DNA from: Lentinula raphanica
Lineage: Eukaryota; Basidiomycota; Agaricomycetes; Agaricales; Omphalotaceae
NCBI GenBank assembly: GCA_027919835.1
Contig: JANVFP010000039.1
Location: forward strand, 1 to 64,000
Direction of reading: 5' to 3'
DNA length: 64,000 nucleotides
The stretch's first letter is position 1; each line of letters opens with the position of its first letter. Of the stretch, positions 46,261-58,773 are shown one piece after another. Position numbers and translations under genes: made by a program. Under the pieces are notes generated by a model. It was not told the DNA's origin and ran no database searches. It worked only from the letters and a program-made list of their open reading frames with translations.

Positions 46261-47278
46261 ATGGTCCACAGTTACGGTCATTCTGTGTTCGTAGCCGCCG
46301 TCACCTTTGGCGCGGCTTCCACTGTCTTTGCGGTCCCAATACTACTCCCGGCTAGTGCTGTCGGAACTTTCTCCAACGATAACATGGTCCCGACGACGAT
46401 TTCCAACGTTCCTGCTCCCATTCAAGGCGATATTCCTTCTCGTTCTACCACGGTTAGCGATCATTTTGATTTGTGCCCTCCTCGTTCTTTTAACTCAAAG
46501 GGTACCTTGACCACAGGCTGTAGCTGAAATGCTCGACTTTGGCTGGAGCCGATCCGAAGGTGAACAGTCAACTCAACTTCGCCAGAACGTGAACGCTGGA
46601 GGTCTCGATGTTATTTTTGAAGATGGCTTCCATTCCGAACGGCCTCACTATGTCAGTATTTGTATCTCGCACTGCAATTTTTTACACCAGCTCTAATACG
46701 AAAACCAAATCCATCAGGATGTCAACTTTGTTGAAGTTGAGGGACAGGGCCGGGATGGTTTCGACAATGACGAGGTAGGATATATCTTCCCTGATGCCGA
46801 ACTTGTGATGCGGAGTGTACTAAACCTGTCTTTTATCTTACAGTCTGAGACTTTGCACGTTAACCTCGCTCGTCAGCAAGATGAAACGTCCGGTTTTCCG
46901 ACTACCGTCCAGGTCCTTCAAGTAGCTCCTGCTCTCAACCAACCAGGTGTTCCTTTTCCTGGAGTTCATGCTATTTCCCACTGCCGTTCCCTTGGCTTCA
47001 ATGCTGCTACTGCTTTTGTTCGCCGTACCACCACAGACAAAAGTGGAGTTGTCACCATTGAGGAGGCTTACGAGCAGTACAAAGGGGTAGGATTCGACAA
47101 AGACCGGTTTTTGAAGGAAACGAAGATGGGGGAGAAGATCATAACAGAGATGAAAGGAAAATCAGATGAAGAAATCTCGCAAACATTAGAGAATTGGTTC
47201 ACTTATTTTAACTCAATCAGCAGAAGCAGGTCGGAGAAAGTCGCATCCCGTCCCGAGGGAACAGCCGGGCGTCGATGA
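46261..47278 (+). CDS. Secreted protein, MVH family, member 5
   Basis: Exons 46261-46452, 46517-46651, 46718-46774 and 46844-47278 give 272 residues, all introns phase 0. Signal peptide MVHSYGHSVFVAAVTFG…VFAVPI. The second exon ends in an acidic GGLDVIFEDGFHSERPHY block, the position of IVIEDE in the relatives. The last exon opens HVNLARQQDETS, where the usual IERR/IARR is reduced to ARQQ, so the dibasic site is lost. Its C-terminal half (TIEEAYEQYKGVGFDKDRFL, KMGEKIITEMKGKSDEEISQ) is helical and unlike the other members. No known domain. Predicted extracellular; function unknown. Confidence 0.82.
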
Positions 47279-48776
47279 TAACGATGTATCCATGCTTCCG
47301 CCAGATTGTGGTTCCCAGTCCCTACTGTTGAAGTTCGTGATCTGCACTCTGTCACTGTACTCCAACTTCGTAATTGTTCTTTCGAATCATGATCCTCTTC
47401 TTTGTGCTGGTCTTGAGACTTGTACTTCCGATCAGCCTTGTTCGTGATTGTGAGTTGTCAGTGTTTGTACGCCTCTTCAATGATAGACGGGCTTTTTGAA
47501 TCCCAGGAGGACAAGCTGTCTGAAAACTGGATGGCGCTCCTGTGCATGTTCGTGCTATCAAAATAATCCATCTGTAGTGGCGAGTTCTAAGACGCCCACA
47601 TGGCACAGTGAGTGCTGGCACGTCGGCGCTAGTTTGCGGCTAATCAATCTCTCCTTCTACGAAGGGGACGATGATGCTTGAATCTACACAGTGCCCAATT
47701 CTGGCATTCCTGAGAATCACAACGCAAGGCTATCGATTCTTAGAGACGCCCGTCGTCACAACGCCTCACATGGGCCCTTATAAGGTTGCTGGTGTGATTG
47801 ACGTTATTACACAGATGGACTTGGAAAGGCGCTCAACGTCAAGACTCAACAGTGAACCACCACTACTACGCCCGACAGTGCTTCCAAAATCCGAATTCGT
47901 CATCTCGTTCTCGCTTCGTTCCCGGAATCCCACATCTGTATCGATTCCTCGGCAATACTAGGAGCACTTTCTGCCTTGCGGACTACACGTTCTCTAGAAC
48001 CACCTACAAAATCTTTCCCTATCATGGAATTCATGCTGGAAATGAGACGTGGCGATCGTTTTTCCAGCCACGACTTTCAAAAATGCGGAGCTTAGGACTC
48101 AATGTCCTGGGACCTCACTCACGGAAAGCAAGGATCACAACTGGATGTTTAGCCCTGTATATCCGTAAATCCTCTACAGTGGCTGGTCTATTCTTCGTCA
48201 TATGACAGTTCATATCGATGTGCTCCATTGACGAGGCAGATACCTGCCTTAGTAGGTCGCAAGTTTCAACCGATATACCGCTAGCTGTCACAGTGCTTGA
48301 TACTCCCCACTCAGGTGGTAGATCATGTCACGACTCATAGATGCCACATAGACCAAACCTCGTATCAACCTTCCGACGGTTGACATTTCTATCGATCTCC
48401 TTCATGTTCGATTACAGAACAAGGAACAAGCTCCTTCCACCTGCAAGATCTATCTATCGAGGACCCACAAAACAACGCAAGAGGGCCAAGGCATGGGGTT
48501 CCAGACTTACACGGTACATCAGAGGATCGATTTAGAACGAATGCACGTTCTCTGAGGAAAGCCGCGTGATGACACTCTTTCTCGATAAAAAAGTTTGGTA
48601 GATCGATGCTTCGTTTCTCCCTAACTTTCTTTCTTTCTTCACTTCCACTCCAACATATCGAATCAGTTTGCCTAGTAAGTGCACTATTACCGTCGTCAAT
48701 GTTTCTCTTTCCTTGTTTGCTCACTACTTCAAGATATTCTTTGTCTTGCTTCGTTCACATAGTATCATATATCGAG
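47279..48776. other. Intergenic, possible decayed sequence
   Basis: Plus-strand frames at 47671-47961 and 47798-48205 contain no recognisable domain. They might be a decayed relative of the neighbouring families, but I found no motif to support this. Confidence 0.4.
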
Positions 48777-51321
48777 ATGTTCCCCTCTTTGTCTAGCATA
48801 TGGCCACCATTCCAACCAAGGCAACTCCCCTATCAACCCAACTACTACTACCCCAGTCCAGTTGGACACATCAGGTTTCACACTCCCCCAAAACCTATTG
48901 TCAAACCGGTTCCTCTGCCCACTCCTAGTCCAAGTCCGTTATTGGCAGTAAACTCTTCACTGTCGAGCTCCTCCCCAGGTGGATCGTCATCGAGATCAGG
49001 AAGATTAGGACGAACAGGACGATCACCACTGGCCTCTGAGACTCGAGCAACACCTCATCAACCGAGTCTAAGTCCTTCGAACTCTTCTGTACCGACAAGC
49101 TTCTCCCCAAATGAATCTTCTGGAAGATCGGGTAGATCATCGCATGCTTTAGAAAAACGACCAGCTTTTGATCATCTGAGTTCGAGTCCTTTTAGCTCTT
49201 CGGTGTCGACAAGCTATTCCCCTAGTGGATCTTCAGGAAAATCCAGAGGATCATCGTCTGTTTCTGATAGTCAATCAACTTCGAATTCTTCCGCATCGAC
49301 AAGCTTCTCCGCAGTCAGTGGGCCTTCAGGGACGTCGGGAAGACCATCGTTTGCCCCCGAGACTCGAACAACTCCCGCTAGTTACCAACCAATTTCGGGT
49401 CCTTCGAACCCTTCTGCGTCGACAAGCTCATCTTTTGTTCTCGAGACTCGACCGATTCCTACTCATAACCAACCGACTCCAGGTCCTTCGAACTCGTCTT
49501 CGTCGACGAGCTTCTCCCAGAGTGGACCTCCAGGAATATCGGGAAGCACATCTTTTGTCCCCCATCCGACTCGACCAATCCCTGTCCGTAGGCAACCAAC
49601 TCCAGGTCCTTCAAAATCTTCTGCGCCGACGAGCTTCTCCCAGAGTGGAACTTCAGAGTCATCGGGAAAATCATCACCTGTTCTCTACTCGACCCCTGCC
49701 CGTCACAAACCGACTCTGGCAGCTTCGAACTCTTCTGCATCGGCAAGTCTCTCCAAGAGTGTATCTTCAGGGTCATCGGGAAAGGCATCTCCTGTGCTCT
49801 ATTCGACCCCTGCCCGCTTCCAACCGAATCCTGGGCCTTCAAACTCTTCTGTGTCAACAAGCTACGCCCAAAGTGGATCTTTGGCAAGTACATCGGTTAG
49901 ATCATCGTTTGTTCACGAAACTCAACCGACTTTTCATCAGGCGGGTCCGAGTACTTCAAGTCGCCAACGTACTACCAGTCTCGTTCAGTCTCTCAAAAAG
50001 CCTTTGAAAGGTATCTTGAAGAAGCCTGGACAGTCGTCGAATCCATCAACGAGTGCAGCACGTTCAATTCAGAGTACAGTTTCCGGCTTCCTGTGAATCG
50101 CTGTATCTTCTGATCCTTTTGTTATTCACAGAGCAACCTCGGGCCTCAGGATCAAATCGTACATTGGAAGGTACGTACGTACGAGGGAAGAATCATCGTA
50201 GTGCGAATGTTGATGGGTTTGGCATCATGATCTTTTAGATGATCTGTCCGATGAGGATTCAATTGTCTCATCCACGCTTGGTAGGTCTTGTCTTCTGGAT
50301 CTATCCATCGATGTTTGATTGATGCGGACTTGCGTTTTTGAAGCTTCTCGTACACAGCTCCAGCTCGAAGATAGAACCCCAACTCCCCCCTCCTCCTCCA
50401 GTCTTGGTGGGTCGTATATTCTGGTTCAACCACTCGATATATGACTGAGATGGATCCTTTCAGCGATTTCTCGTATCGAGAACCGGCTCGAAGACAGAAC
50501 CCCAACTCCAATACCTGAAATCCAAGCTCTTCGTACACAAGAAGGTAAGCCTCGTCTCTTACGGATATTGGTAGATTGAGTGTTAACTGGTCCACTGCAT
50601 TTCAAGCTCGTCGCAGACGTACGCGAAGTCAAGAAACCAATGCATCGTCCAATGGTAATCATAAATTCAATCAAAACGTGACTCTTGACCTTGACCCACT
50701 ACCTCTTGCTTCGTTTCGCACTTAGGGCCAATAGCAGGATCGAGTGCGAGGCCCCCTTCGCCCCGGTATCGTGAACGTGCTACCATCAGTAAGGCTTTTC
50801 TACAATCTTCGATGTTCAACTGGATGATACTAAGCATGACATTCATACCAGTCAGAGTCCCAATGAAAGACGAAGCGATTGCATTGAACTGGCCCCTTGT
50901 AAACCCAGCTCCGAGCATGAAACCCAAATCAAACGCCATCCAGTGGGACATCGCTGATGATCCTAGACAGTATGGTACAGTCAAGTTGTGGTACCGATCC
51001 GCCTTCGTTGGCTATGCGGCAACAGAAATGCTCGTAGTACCCGCGTCCACCCATGTCAGGTTGACCGAGATGCGAATTTTGTTGGATCAGCAGGACTTCA
51101 AATGCTGGCCGATTGATATTAAACGCGAGAACGGGATCACTTGCTTGGATGTTTTAGTAGCTATCTACTTAACACTCCAGCGTCCTTTGATGGGTGAAGA
51201 GGTACAGAATGCTCTACACTGGAGGCCGGGAATCATGAAGCGAGTGAACTTATTGAGTGCCCGTCGCCTCTTCCATGGTCTTATACAGGATGGCGACACT
51301 TGGACGGCTCTTCTGTGGTAG
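48777..51321 (+). CDS. Serine-rich repeat protein with C-terminal DUF6699 domain
   Basis: Eight exons (48777-50073, 50132-50170, 50239-50280, 50344-50406, 50464-50544, 50607-50654, 50726-50788, 50852-51321) join to 700 residues. Exon 1 encodes a proline/tyrosine-rich start (MFPSLSSIWPPFQPRQLPYQ) and about eight ~30-41-residue repeats of the form PGPSNSSASTSFSQSG…SSPVLETRP…QPT. The six internal exons are all phase 1-1 and 39-81 nt long. The last exon carries a DUF6699-like domain: NAIQWDIADDPRQYG, VPASTHVRLTEMRIL, KCWPIDIKRENGITCLDVL, YLTLQRPLMGEEVQ and VNLLSARRLFHGL. DUF6699 proteins are abundant in agaricomycetes and of unknown function. No signal peptide with this start; an upstream in-frame ATG at 48606 would add a hydrophobic leader, which I consider less likely. 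Confidence 0.85.
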
Positions 51322-52168
51322 GTCAACCCACATGGAATGCTTCTGTCCAGCTCATGCTCGAGCCGTCGTGTATATCCAGCCGTGTCCCGGATCCAAATGA
51401 TATAGCCTCACGTCAATTTACTTATTATGGGCTGGCGTCGAACTTTCAGGAGAAGTTTTGTTGACGAGAATCGATTACTGTAGGAGTGTTGTTCACTCGA
51501 ACCCAATACTCAAACTGTGTTCCGAAAACTATTCTGCCTAGAAGAACACCTGTGAGATTTCCAGTAGCTTGTCAGTTTGAAGGACACTTCGGGTACGTAC
51601 GGGCTACGTGGTATACTACAACCTTGTTGTTGAAACGTTGAAAGAGCACGTCCACAAATAGCAAACGAGACGAATTGGAACAATCGTTCAGCTTTTCTTT
51701 CAGATTGATTTCGAGGATTCCGAATTTTGGGGTTGTTTTGACATGACTCCAGTACGATTCTACAGTACTGAGGCAGTCGCACTATGGTAGATTCCGTCTT
51801 GAAAACGGGGGACAGTGATCAGTCGACTGGAATGTCGCGACTCGCGAGTGGTGGTCTGTGGTGGTGGTGTGAAAGATAGGCCAGAAATTATAAGCGAGTC
51901 AATCGGTCCGTTTTTAGAACGGATCCGCGATAATTCCGTCCTTAGTATAAGACTCTCTTACAACTCTCATTGGACCTGATGTGGGATCCTGATATCTACC
52001 TTCTAGTACTCGATTCGGGCCAGCCTCAAGCTTCATCTGCTACTGTCAGTCATTGTCACCCTTCTGTTGTCTATACAACACTTCGCAGTCGACATCGGCC
52101 GTCGGACGGACCCAAAGCAGCCTCTCCTTTACTCTGAGTCTGAGGTGCTTATTAACTCAACTCACGAT
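51322..52168. other. Intergenic, nothing recognised
   Basis: No gene-like frame; contains the promoter of the transporter at 52169. Confidence 0.5.
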
Positions 52169-54006
52169 ATGTCATCCTTCGCTTACCAGTTTAGAAAAAG
52201 GCCTTCAGGTATCAGCTTTAGCAATCTCGCAATTCCTACAAGCAACATGGCCCAAAAGTCTTCAGAGACCATCCCGACAACAGTAGAAGATGCCCAAATG
52301 ACCAAGATCAAAGACGTTGACCTCAGTGCAGAGGACGGTACCATAGACGACGCGAGGGATGATTATTCCCCTACAGACGGAGGCTGGACAGCTTGGGGCA
52401 CGGTCTTTGGAACAACCTTGATTTCATTTGGGACGTTCGGGTAAGTCATTTCTTATAGCGTATCTCCCCTTGCGCTGATTCGCACATTGTTGAACCAGCT
52501 TTGTCAATGCGTTCGGCGCGTTTTCCGACTATTACAACGAACATTACTTGACGAACTATTCCGCGACACTCATCTCTATGATTGGGGCCGTCCAGGTCTT
52601 CATCCTGTATCTATGTGAGCTTTCTTCTTGAATATCTCGTCTCGCCTGAGTACTCATCTTCAATACATATAGTTGCAGGAACCGCTGGCGCCGTATTCGA
52701 CTCTATCGGCCCACGATATCTCATTCCGACTAGCGGCGTAATCGTGGTATTCTCGCTATTCATGCTTAGCATCACAAAACCCGAACACATATACCAGCAA
52801 TATCTCTCTCAGTCAGTCCTCTTCAGTCTTGGCGCGACTTTCAGGTAAACTCATCCCTCGAATGCATGTGTTTCCTTGCTGACATCCGGAACACCCTCAT
52901 TCACAGCTTTTTCCCTTCCATGGGTCTCATGGCCCACTGGTTCAAACGCAAAGTACCTTATGCCATCGGATGTCTCGCTTCTGGTGCTAGTGTAGGCGGC
53001 ATTGTCATTCCAATCATGATTTCAAAATTGATTCCACGCATAGGTTTTGGTACGTGGTTGTCTGGTTTGCCCAAACAACTCTTGACGCTGATCATCTTTT
53101 CCTCAGGTTGGACCATACGGATCCTAGCGTTCATCACCATGGCGTGTTTTGTGGTCGGAACGGTGACCATAAAGCAGCGTCGTCCTTCGAAGCCGTTCCC
53201 GAAATCAGTCTCAGCTTTGTTTGACTTCACGGCTTTCAAAGACCCGTGCTACGTCTTTCTCGTACTCGGCTGCTGGTTCACGGTATTCGCCGTCTTCAAC
53301 CCATTCTTCTACGTTGATCTCAGTGCTGAGGTTGCCAATCCCAACTCCAATGTCAACGGGTACTATCTCGCGATACTCTGTGCAACTTCGATCTTTGGAA
53401 GAGTTAGCCCTGGTTTGATAGCTCCGCAAGTTGGAAGGTACATACGAAAGTACTTCGTATTGCTCATCTTGGACGCTTATGCTCTCTTTCAGGTTCAACC
53501 TTCTGTATATCTCAACCTTGATTTCTTCGATATTGATCTTCGCACTATGGTACACCTCATTTAAGCAAGCGAATTTGATAGCGTTCGCAGCGTTGTACGG
53601 ATTGTTCTCTGGACCGTTTTTCTCTGTGACACCCGTACGTCTTCCCCATTGATGTACTATGTGCATGTCAGATTGGACTAACTGTGCTTCGTTTGCTCTG
53701 TGTAGTCTTGTGTCGCCGAAATTTCACCTATAGAACGTGTCGGAGCACGAATAGGAGGAACATATGCATTCATGGCATCAGCTACCCTTGCTGGCACTCC
53801 AATATCGGGTATTTTCATCAAAGAGCAAACGGAGGATAACTTTGATAAGTTGATATTATTCTCTGTGAGTAGCTCAAACTCGCCGTTCGCCCCTCCGCTG
53901 CCTGGCTGAGTGAAATCATTGTTAGGGAATCATGTCATTAGTAGGAACAGTTTTGCTTCTTGTAGCACGCATCATACGAAAGAGAAATCTCTTTGCAGTG
54001 GCATGA
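52169..54006 (+). CDS. MFS monocarboxylate-type transporter A
   Basis: Eight exons (52169-52440, 52499-52614, 52673-52844, 52907-53049, 53107-53437, 53493-53634, 53706-53864, 53926-54006) give 471 residues. A cytoplasmic N-terminal arm leads to the family signature DGGWTAWGTVFGTTLISFGT in helix 1, then SDYYNEHYLTNYSATLISMI, FDSIGPRYLIPTSGVIVV, GLMAHWFKRKVPYAIGCLAS (the loop after helix 4 typical of the MCT/Mch branch), GWTIRILAFITM, and in the second half NGYYLAILCATSIFGRVSPG and ISPIERVGARIGG. About twelve helices are expected. Members move monocarboxylates, riboflavin or related anions across the plasma membrane with protons; the substrate here is unknown. The start could alternatively be 52248. 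It faces its paralogue tail to tail, 189 bp apart. Confidence 0.92.
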
Positions 54007-54195
54007 AGGACGAGGGGAGATACTTTTAATGATTAGTCTAATGCAGGTATATGTATACGATACGATGGTATATACGTTGTCGATATCTTACTATGAAAAT
54101 AGAAATAAGTAGAATCTCTAGGGCTGTAAGTTGGGTCTATGAATCTAAGAAAGTAGTGATCAAGATAAACAGTGTTCGTCTTCGATGAGGGATAT

Positions 54196-56074
54196 TTAAA
54201 TGATCGCAAACACGCGTCTATCCCTCAACATCCGTGCTGCAAACAGAAATCCAGCCCCGACAAGTGCCATTAGACCCTGTAAGAAAGATGATGAGGTCAC
54301 TGAATCAACTCATATGCAAGTCAGAGCTCACCGAAAACAAGATGAGATGTTTGAAGTTGGCCTCGGTTTCCGTTCTGATGAACATCCCGCCAATGGGGGT
54401 TCCAGCGAGACAGGCAGATGCCATGAATGCGTAGATAGTGCCCAAGCGCGCGCCGACTTTGTCGATTGGAGATATCGAAGCTACGCAAGGCTGAGAAGGT
54501 ATTCAACTCAGTCGACTTGTGCTGCAGATCAGTAACTAACGACAACTTACAGGAATCAAAGTGAAGAAAGGACCGGCGGCAATACCGTATAGCACCACAA
54601 ACGTGACCAGATTGGCCTCTGCGAACGAGGTATACCAGAGAGCGAAGATGAGTGCGGCAGAGAGGCATGTGGACATCCACATGAGGTTGAAGCTAAGTAT
54701 GTCCCATATCAGGACGAAACTCACGAACAAGACGCAACCATAGAACATACCGTCCAACCTTGAACGCAATCAATCCTGGGCTTACTCTCCCGACAATCGA
54801 CGTCGCACACAATATAGCAAGGTAATACTCATTCAGACTCGATCCTGGGTTGGCCATTTTGGCTGAAAGCCCGACGTAGAAAAACGGGTTCCATATCGAG
54901 AACACAGCGAACCAGCAGCCCAGAGCGAGGAACAGGTAGCATGGATCTTTGAAGCCGGCAAAGTCCAAGAGTTTGGTAAAGCGGGGAAGAGGTTTCGTAG
55001 GTCGTCGGGGGTAGATAGTGAGGATGGCTACAACGTAGCAGAACAGCGAGATAAGGGCGATGACACGTATGGTCCAGCCTGTGTTCGATGAAATGAGACT
55101 GTGATGATACAGCAAGGAGGATAGATAGATACTTACCGAAACCGATACGTGGGATGAGTTTATTGAGCATTATAGGAAATATGATTCCTCCAAGACTCGC
55201 GCCTGAAACCAAGCAGCCCACAGCGTAAGGCATCTTCATTTTGAACCAATGCGACATAAGAGCAATGGCTGGGAAGAACCTACGTATGCCGCCACAGTAA
55301 GAGAGGGGAAACTTTGGATAGTCAGAGCTACTCACCCAAAGGTCGCGCCAACACTGAAAAGAACTGACTGACAGAGAAACTGCTGGTAGATCTTCTGAGG
55401 CTGCGTGAAAGACAGCAAGAGTAGGGACAAGACGACGATGAATCCGCTGGATGGTATGAGGTAACGAGGTCCGATTGCGTCAAATACTGCACCAGCAACT
55501 CCCGCAACTATGAAATAAAACTTAGTTCAAAGCAAGATTATGGGGCATAACAATTCACGCACAGATGTAAAGCATGAATACTTGGAGAGCCCCGATCATA
55601 GATATGAGTGTGGGGGAGAAGTTCGAAAGGTATTGGGCGTTGTAGAAATCCGAGAAAGCTCCATATCCATTCGAGAATCTATGACAGGAATGAGATAACA
55701 GTTGATGTTATGACGAACAAGTGAACATACCCAAAAGTGGAGAACGCAACCAAAGAAGCACCAAGAACGGTACTCCAAGCTTTGTAGCCGCCATCGGGTG
55801 GAGCGTATGGTACTTCGAGAGTGGTAACAGCACTACCGGCTTTGAGTTTAAGAGCCTCAATGTCTTGATACTTCTCCGAATCGGACGTTTTTCCTTGTTT
55901 TGGCTCGTCATGATGGATGAGGGTGTCTGAACTGGCTAGAGGTGTGAAAGGCGGGCGAGGAATATGCGGAGGGTGATGATCTTCCACATCTGTATGTAAG
56001 GTAGAGGAACTAGCCAGAGGTGTTGGGATCTGGCTAGTCGGGACCGTCGTCTGAATATGGCTACCGTAAGGCAT
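54196..56074 (-). CDS. MFS monocarboxylate-type transporter B
   Basis: Eight exons (55731-56074, 55563-55678, 55336-55507, 55137-55279, 54751-55078, 54551-54692, 54332-54490, 54196-54276) give 494 residues. Exon lengths two to eight equal those of transporter A except for one codon less in exon five, so the genes are recent paralogues. Matching signatures are PDGGYKAWSTVLGASLVAFS, FSNGYGAFSDFYNAQYLSNF, FDAIGPRYLIPSSGFIVVLS, ALMSHWFKMKMPYAVGCLVS, NEYYLAILCATSIVGRVSPG and ISPIDKVGARLGT. The N-terminal cytoplasmic arm is ~24 residues longer and unrelated (repeated PLASSSTL / PLASSDTL), which may alter regulation or sorting. Twelve helices expected, plasma membrane; substrate unknown. Confidence 0.92.
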
Positions 56075-57393
56075 TTTGATCGTTCGTTGTCAGTGGGTCG
56101 GATACAAACAAGTATTCGCAAAGGGGAGTATTGGGACAAATCATGACGAGGGCGAAGTCTTTTATGGAGAGGAGATTATAGATAACCAGAGTGTTCTCGG
56201 AGATTTTTGGACCTCGATGCTCAGCATGCAAACAGGTTTCAACGCGGTTCGCTCTAGATCTGATCATTACGAAGGGGGCACAGCGGGGGAGCCTGAGAGA
56301 TGAGGGCAGTCATCACCGATTTCTTCCGAAGGTCTTTGTATGAGGAGCCACTGGTGTACTATGCGCGCACTTCGAAAGTCTCTAAAGTGAAGGACACCAT
56401 GAGGTAGTGAAGTTTGGTGCTGAGTCGTTACCAGCCTTCAGACGAATGAGAACGAAGAATGGACTTAGCACAACCGGTACAACAAACAGGGAATATCTTA
56501 AAGCCAAAGTTTCCCGATAGTTGCTTCGCGAACAAGGTGACAAAATCGAGAACTGACCGAGATTCGGATTTATGGTAAGTTTCTGTTCAAATTGATATGC
56601 AAGGGATGTCCTTCATGGTCTATGTATTCGGTGTGGTAACAGTGCAGCATGCCAGTTGCAGCTCTGGAGGAGGCTATCACAACGGAGCAGAGCCTTTCGT
56701 TGCTGTGTAGGCCAGCGCGGAGTGGGCCTATTAGATTGAGGCTCTCGACAGCTCTCGACCGGCAGTCTAGAATCAGGTCAAAGCAGGGTCAAAGATTATT
56801 GGATTGGTAAGCGCGCGTCTCTACACTTAACCTCGACCTACTCTTCAGCGTCAAGTTCTCCCATGCAACAAGGATTGATCATGAAGCTGAAGCTTGAGCT
56901 TGAGCTACAACTCTCAGAGAACTTTCAACAACGAAGAACACGCAATTGTCGACGGCAAGTTCGGTATGGTCCTAGGTTGGTCCTAGGGGATAGCAATTCT
57001 GCTATTGTCATGCTGCCCTTCAAGCTTCAAGTCTTAGCTCACCAGAGTAATCATCGGGACAAAGTATATGAAGACAGTTCTCGCAAGATAAACTGATAAC
57101 ATTCACCGTGGAACAGATACTTCATTTCCTTCACGTTGCTCCTAGGGCAAACAGAAGCAACACCGAGGCAGGCATATCTTATTCATTTCTGACTGTACCT
57201 CTCTGCTAATAATTCAGTTGTTTATCGATACCTCATGACTCTCTGTCCCGTCTTTAGTGCGCGCGACTGTATGACGAATCCAACGAATCACAGATATAAT
57301 TCATGGGACATGCTCCATCTGCATTGATGGAAAATGCCCTTATAACGAAATTTCAACAGAAAAACAGAAAGGCATTTGCGTCTCTCCGCTCTT
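56075..57393. other. Intergenic, nothing recognised
   Basis: Contains the divergent promoters of the MFS gene (-) and the hydrolase (+); no gene-like structure or repeat seen. Confidence 0.5.
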
Positions 57394-58773
57394 ATGATCC
57401 ATACGATCCAGACGTACTCCCTTTCTGGGGGCGTTGAGTTGTCCTTCACTGACAGTGGCCCTCCTATCGGTTCGTTGGATTACACGACCGTTATTCTTTT
57501 ACACGGCGGAGTGTTCAACGCATGTGCGTACATTTCCCTCTTTATCTTTTGAAATATTTTCAGATATGTATGTCCAGATGGATTTCACAAGGTTCATGAC
57601 TACGCTCATCGCTTGAACCTCCGCACTGTGCTTCTGCATCGCAGGGATTACGCTGGATCGACTCCATATTCCCGTTCAGAGATACAAGAGCTTGAAAGTG
57701 GAAGCGTCATCTTCTGGGAAAGATTGAGTGCACAACTAGGAGAGTTTATGAGGATGTTCGTGGAGAAGGAGAGCGTCCCAAAGTTGATGGGTGTACAGAA
57801 GAGCACATCTAACGCGCAAATGAACGGTTTTAGGAGAGGGGGAAGTGGTGGTATAGCAATACTAGGTTGGTCTGGTGGCTGCCTACCAATAGTGTCCTTC
57901 CTTGGTGCTGTCCGGAATCGAATGATGTCCGAAGAACTGTACAACTTCCTCGTGGAATACATTGGGGACTTAATATTATACGGTACTGTTTTTTGTTCTA
58001 TTCTTACCTTCTTCGTGCTTACTGTCCTCATGCTAGACCCTTCCTATCACTGTTTCGGTTATCCATTGCCTCACGACAATCGTAATTATGTCCCCTGGGA
58101 GGATCAAACAATCTCCTCGGAAGAATTCTTACATGCCTTTTCGGAATGGGTCAGCTCTTACTATGATCATCCTTGCTATGATCCTGTCAGCCGCAGCTTA
58201 CTCGTGACAGCTTCAATCAACGATTTCGATGGTCAGAGGCGCAAGAGTGATGAGATATCGGTATTATCTTGGACAGATGAAGACCTTGCCAGAGGTACCG
58301 AGGAGAGACCGGCCAAAAACGAGATCTCCACGTGTGTCTACAATTTGTCGATATCTTCATGCTTCCTGATCACTATCGCCTTGCCCAAGGTTCCTACCCG
58401 AAGTACAAGAAACCCTTCGTTCACTAACTCAACGGGCTCTATTTGACCATGATAGCGCGAAAGTCTGGTTCCCGGACCTAACAGTATCTCACATTGGAGG
58501 TACTCGGACAAACTGGATATGCGCTTGGGCGATGACCGAAACGAAGAAACGATACATAGCTCATCACAGCAGCGAAAACCGAGATCATACAGGAACGAAA
58601 TCTAGAGGCCGTAAAATATTTTTCTACGAAATGGATGGTGCCAATCATCTTGTGAGTATGTTCCGCCGATGTCCTCTTCATCTTTGGGCTTAGAGAATAC
58701 AACCGCATAGGCGCATTGGGACCGGGCTGGCGAGTTTCTGCAGCTTGTTGGAGAGTGTATCAGATCTCACTAG
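57394..58773 (+). CDS. Alpha/beta-hydrolase A
   Basis: Exons 57394-57523, 57578-57982, 58037-58331, 58390-58651 and 58711-58773 give 384 residues. MIHTIQTYSLSGGVELSFTD opens a classic fold: oxyanion turn LLHGGVFNA (HGG at 37-39), HRRDYAGSTPYSR, nucleophile elbow ILGWSGG with Ser142, a lid region rich in aromatics (PNYVPW-like NRNYVPWEDQTIS, SEWVSSYYDHPCYDP), and the catalytic histidine probably His363 in MDGANHL. The strand before it, IGGTRTNWICAWAM, matches the usual penultimate strand. No signal peptide, so likely cytosolic. Substrate unknown; esterase, lipase or epoxide-hydrolase-type chemistry is possible. The last exon (AHWDRAGEFLQLVGECI) is conserved in the paralogue at 61841, with identical intron phases and the same 295-nt third exon. 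Confidence 0.9.

Noticed and set aside
49459..49893. Minus-strand 144-codon frame inside the serine-rich repeats
   Set aside because: Antisense shadow of the repeat region on the plus strand.
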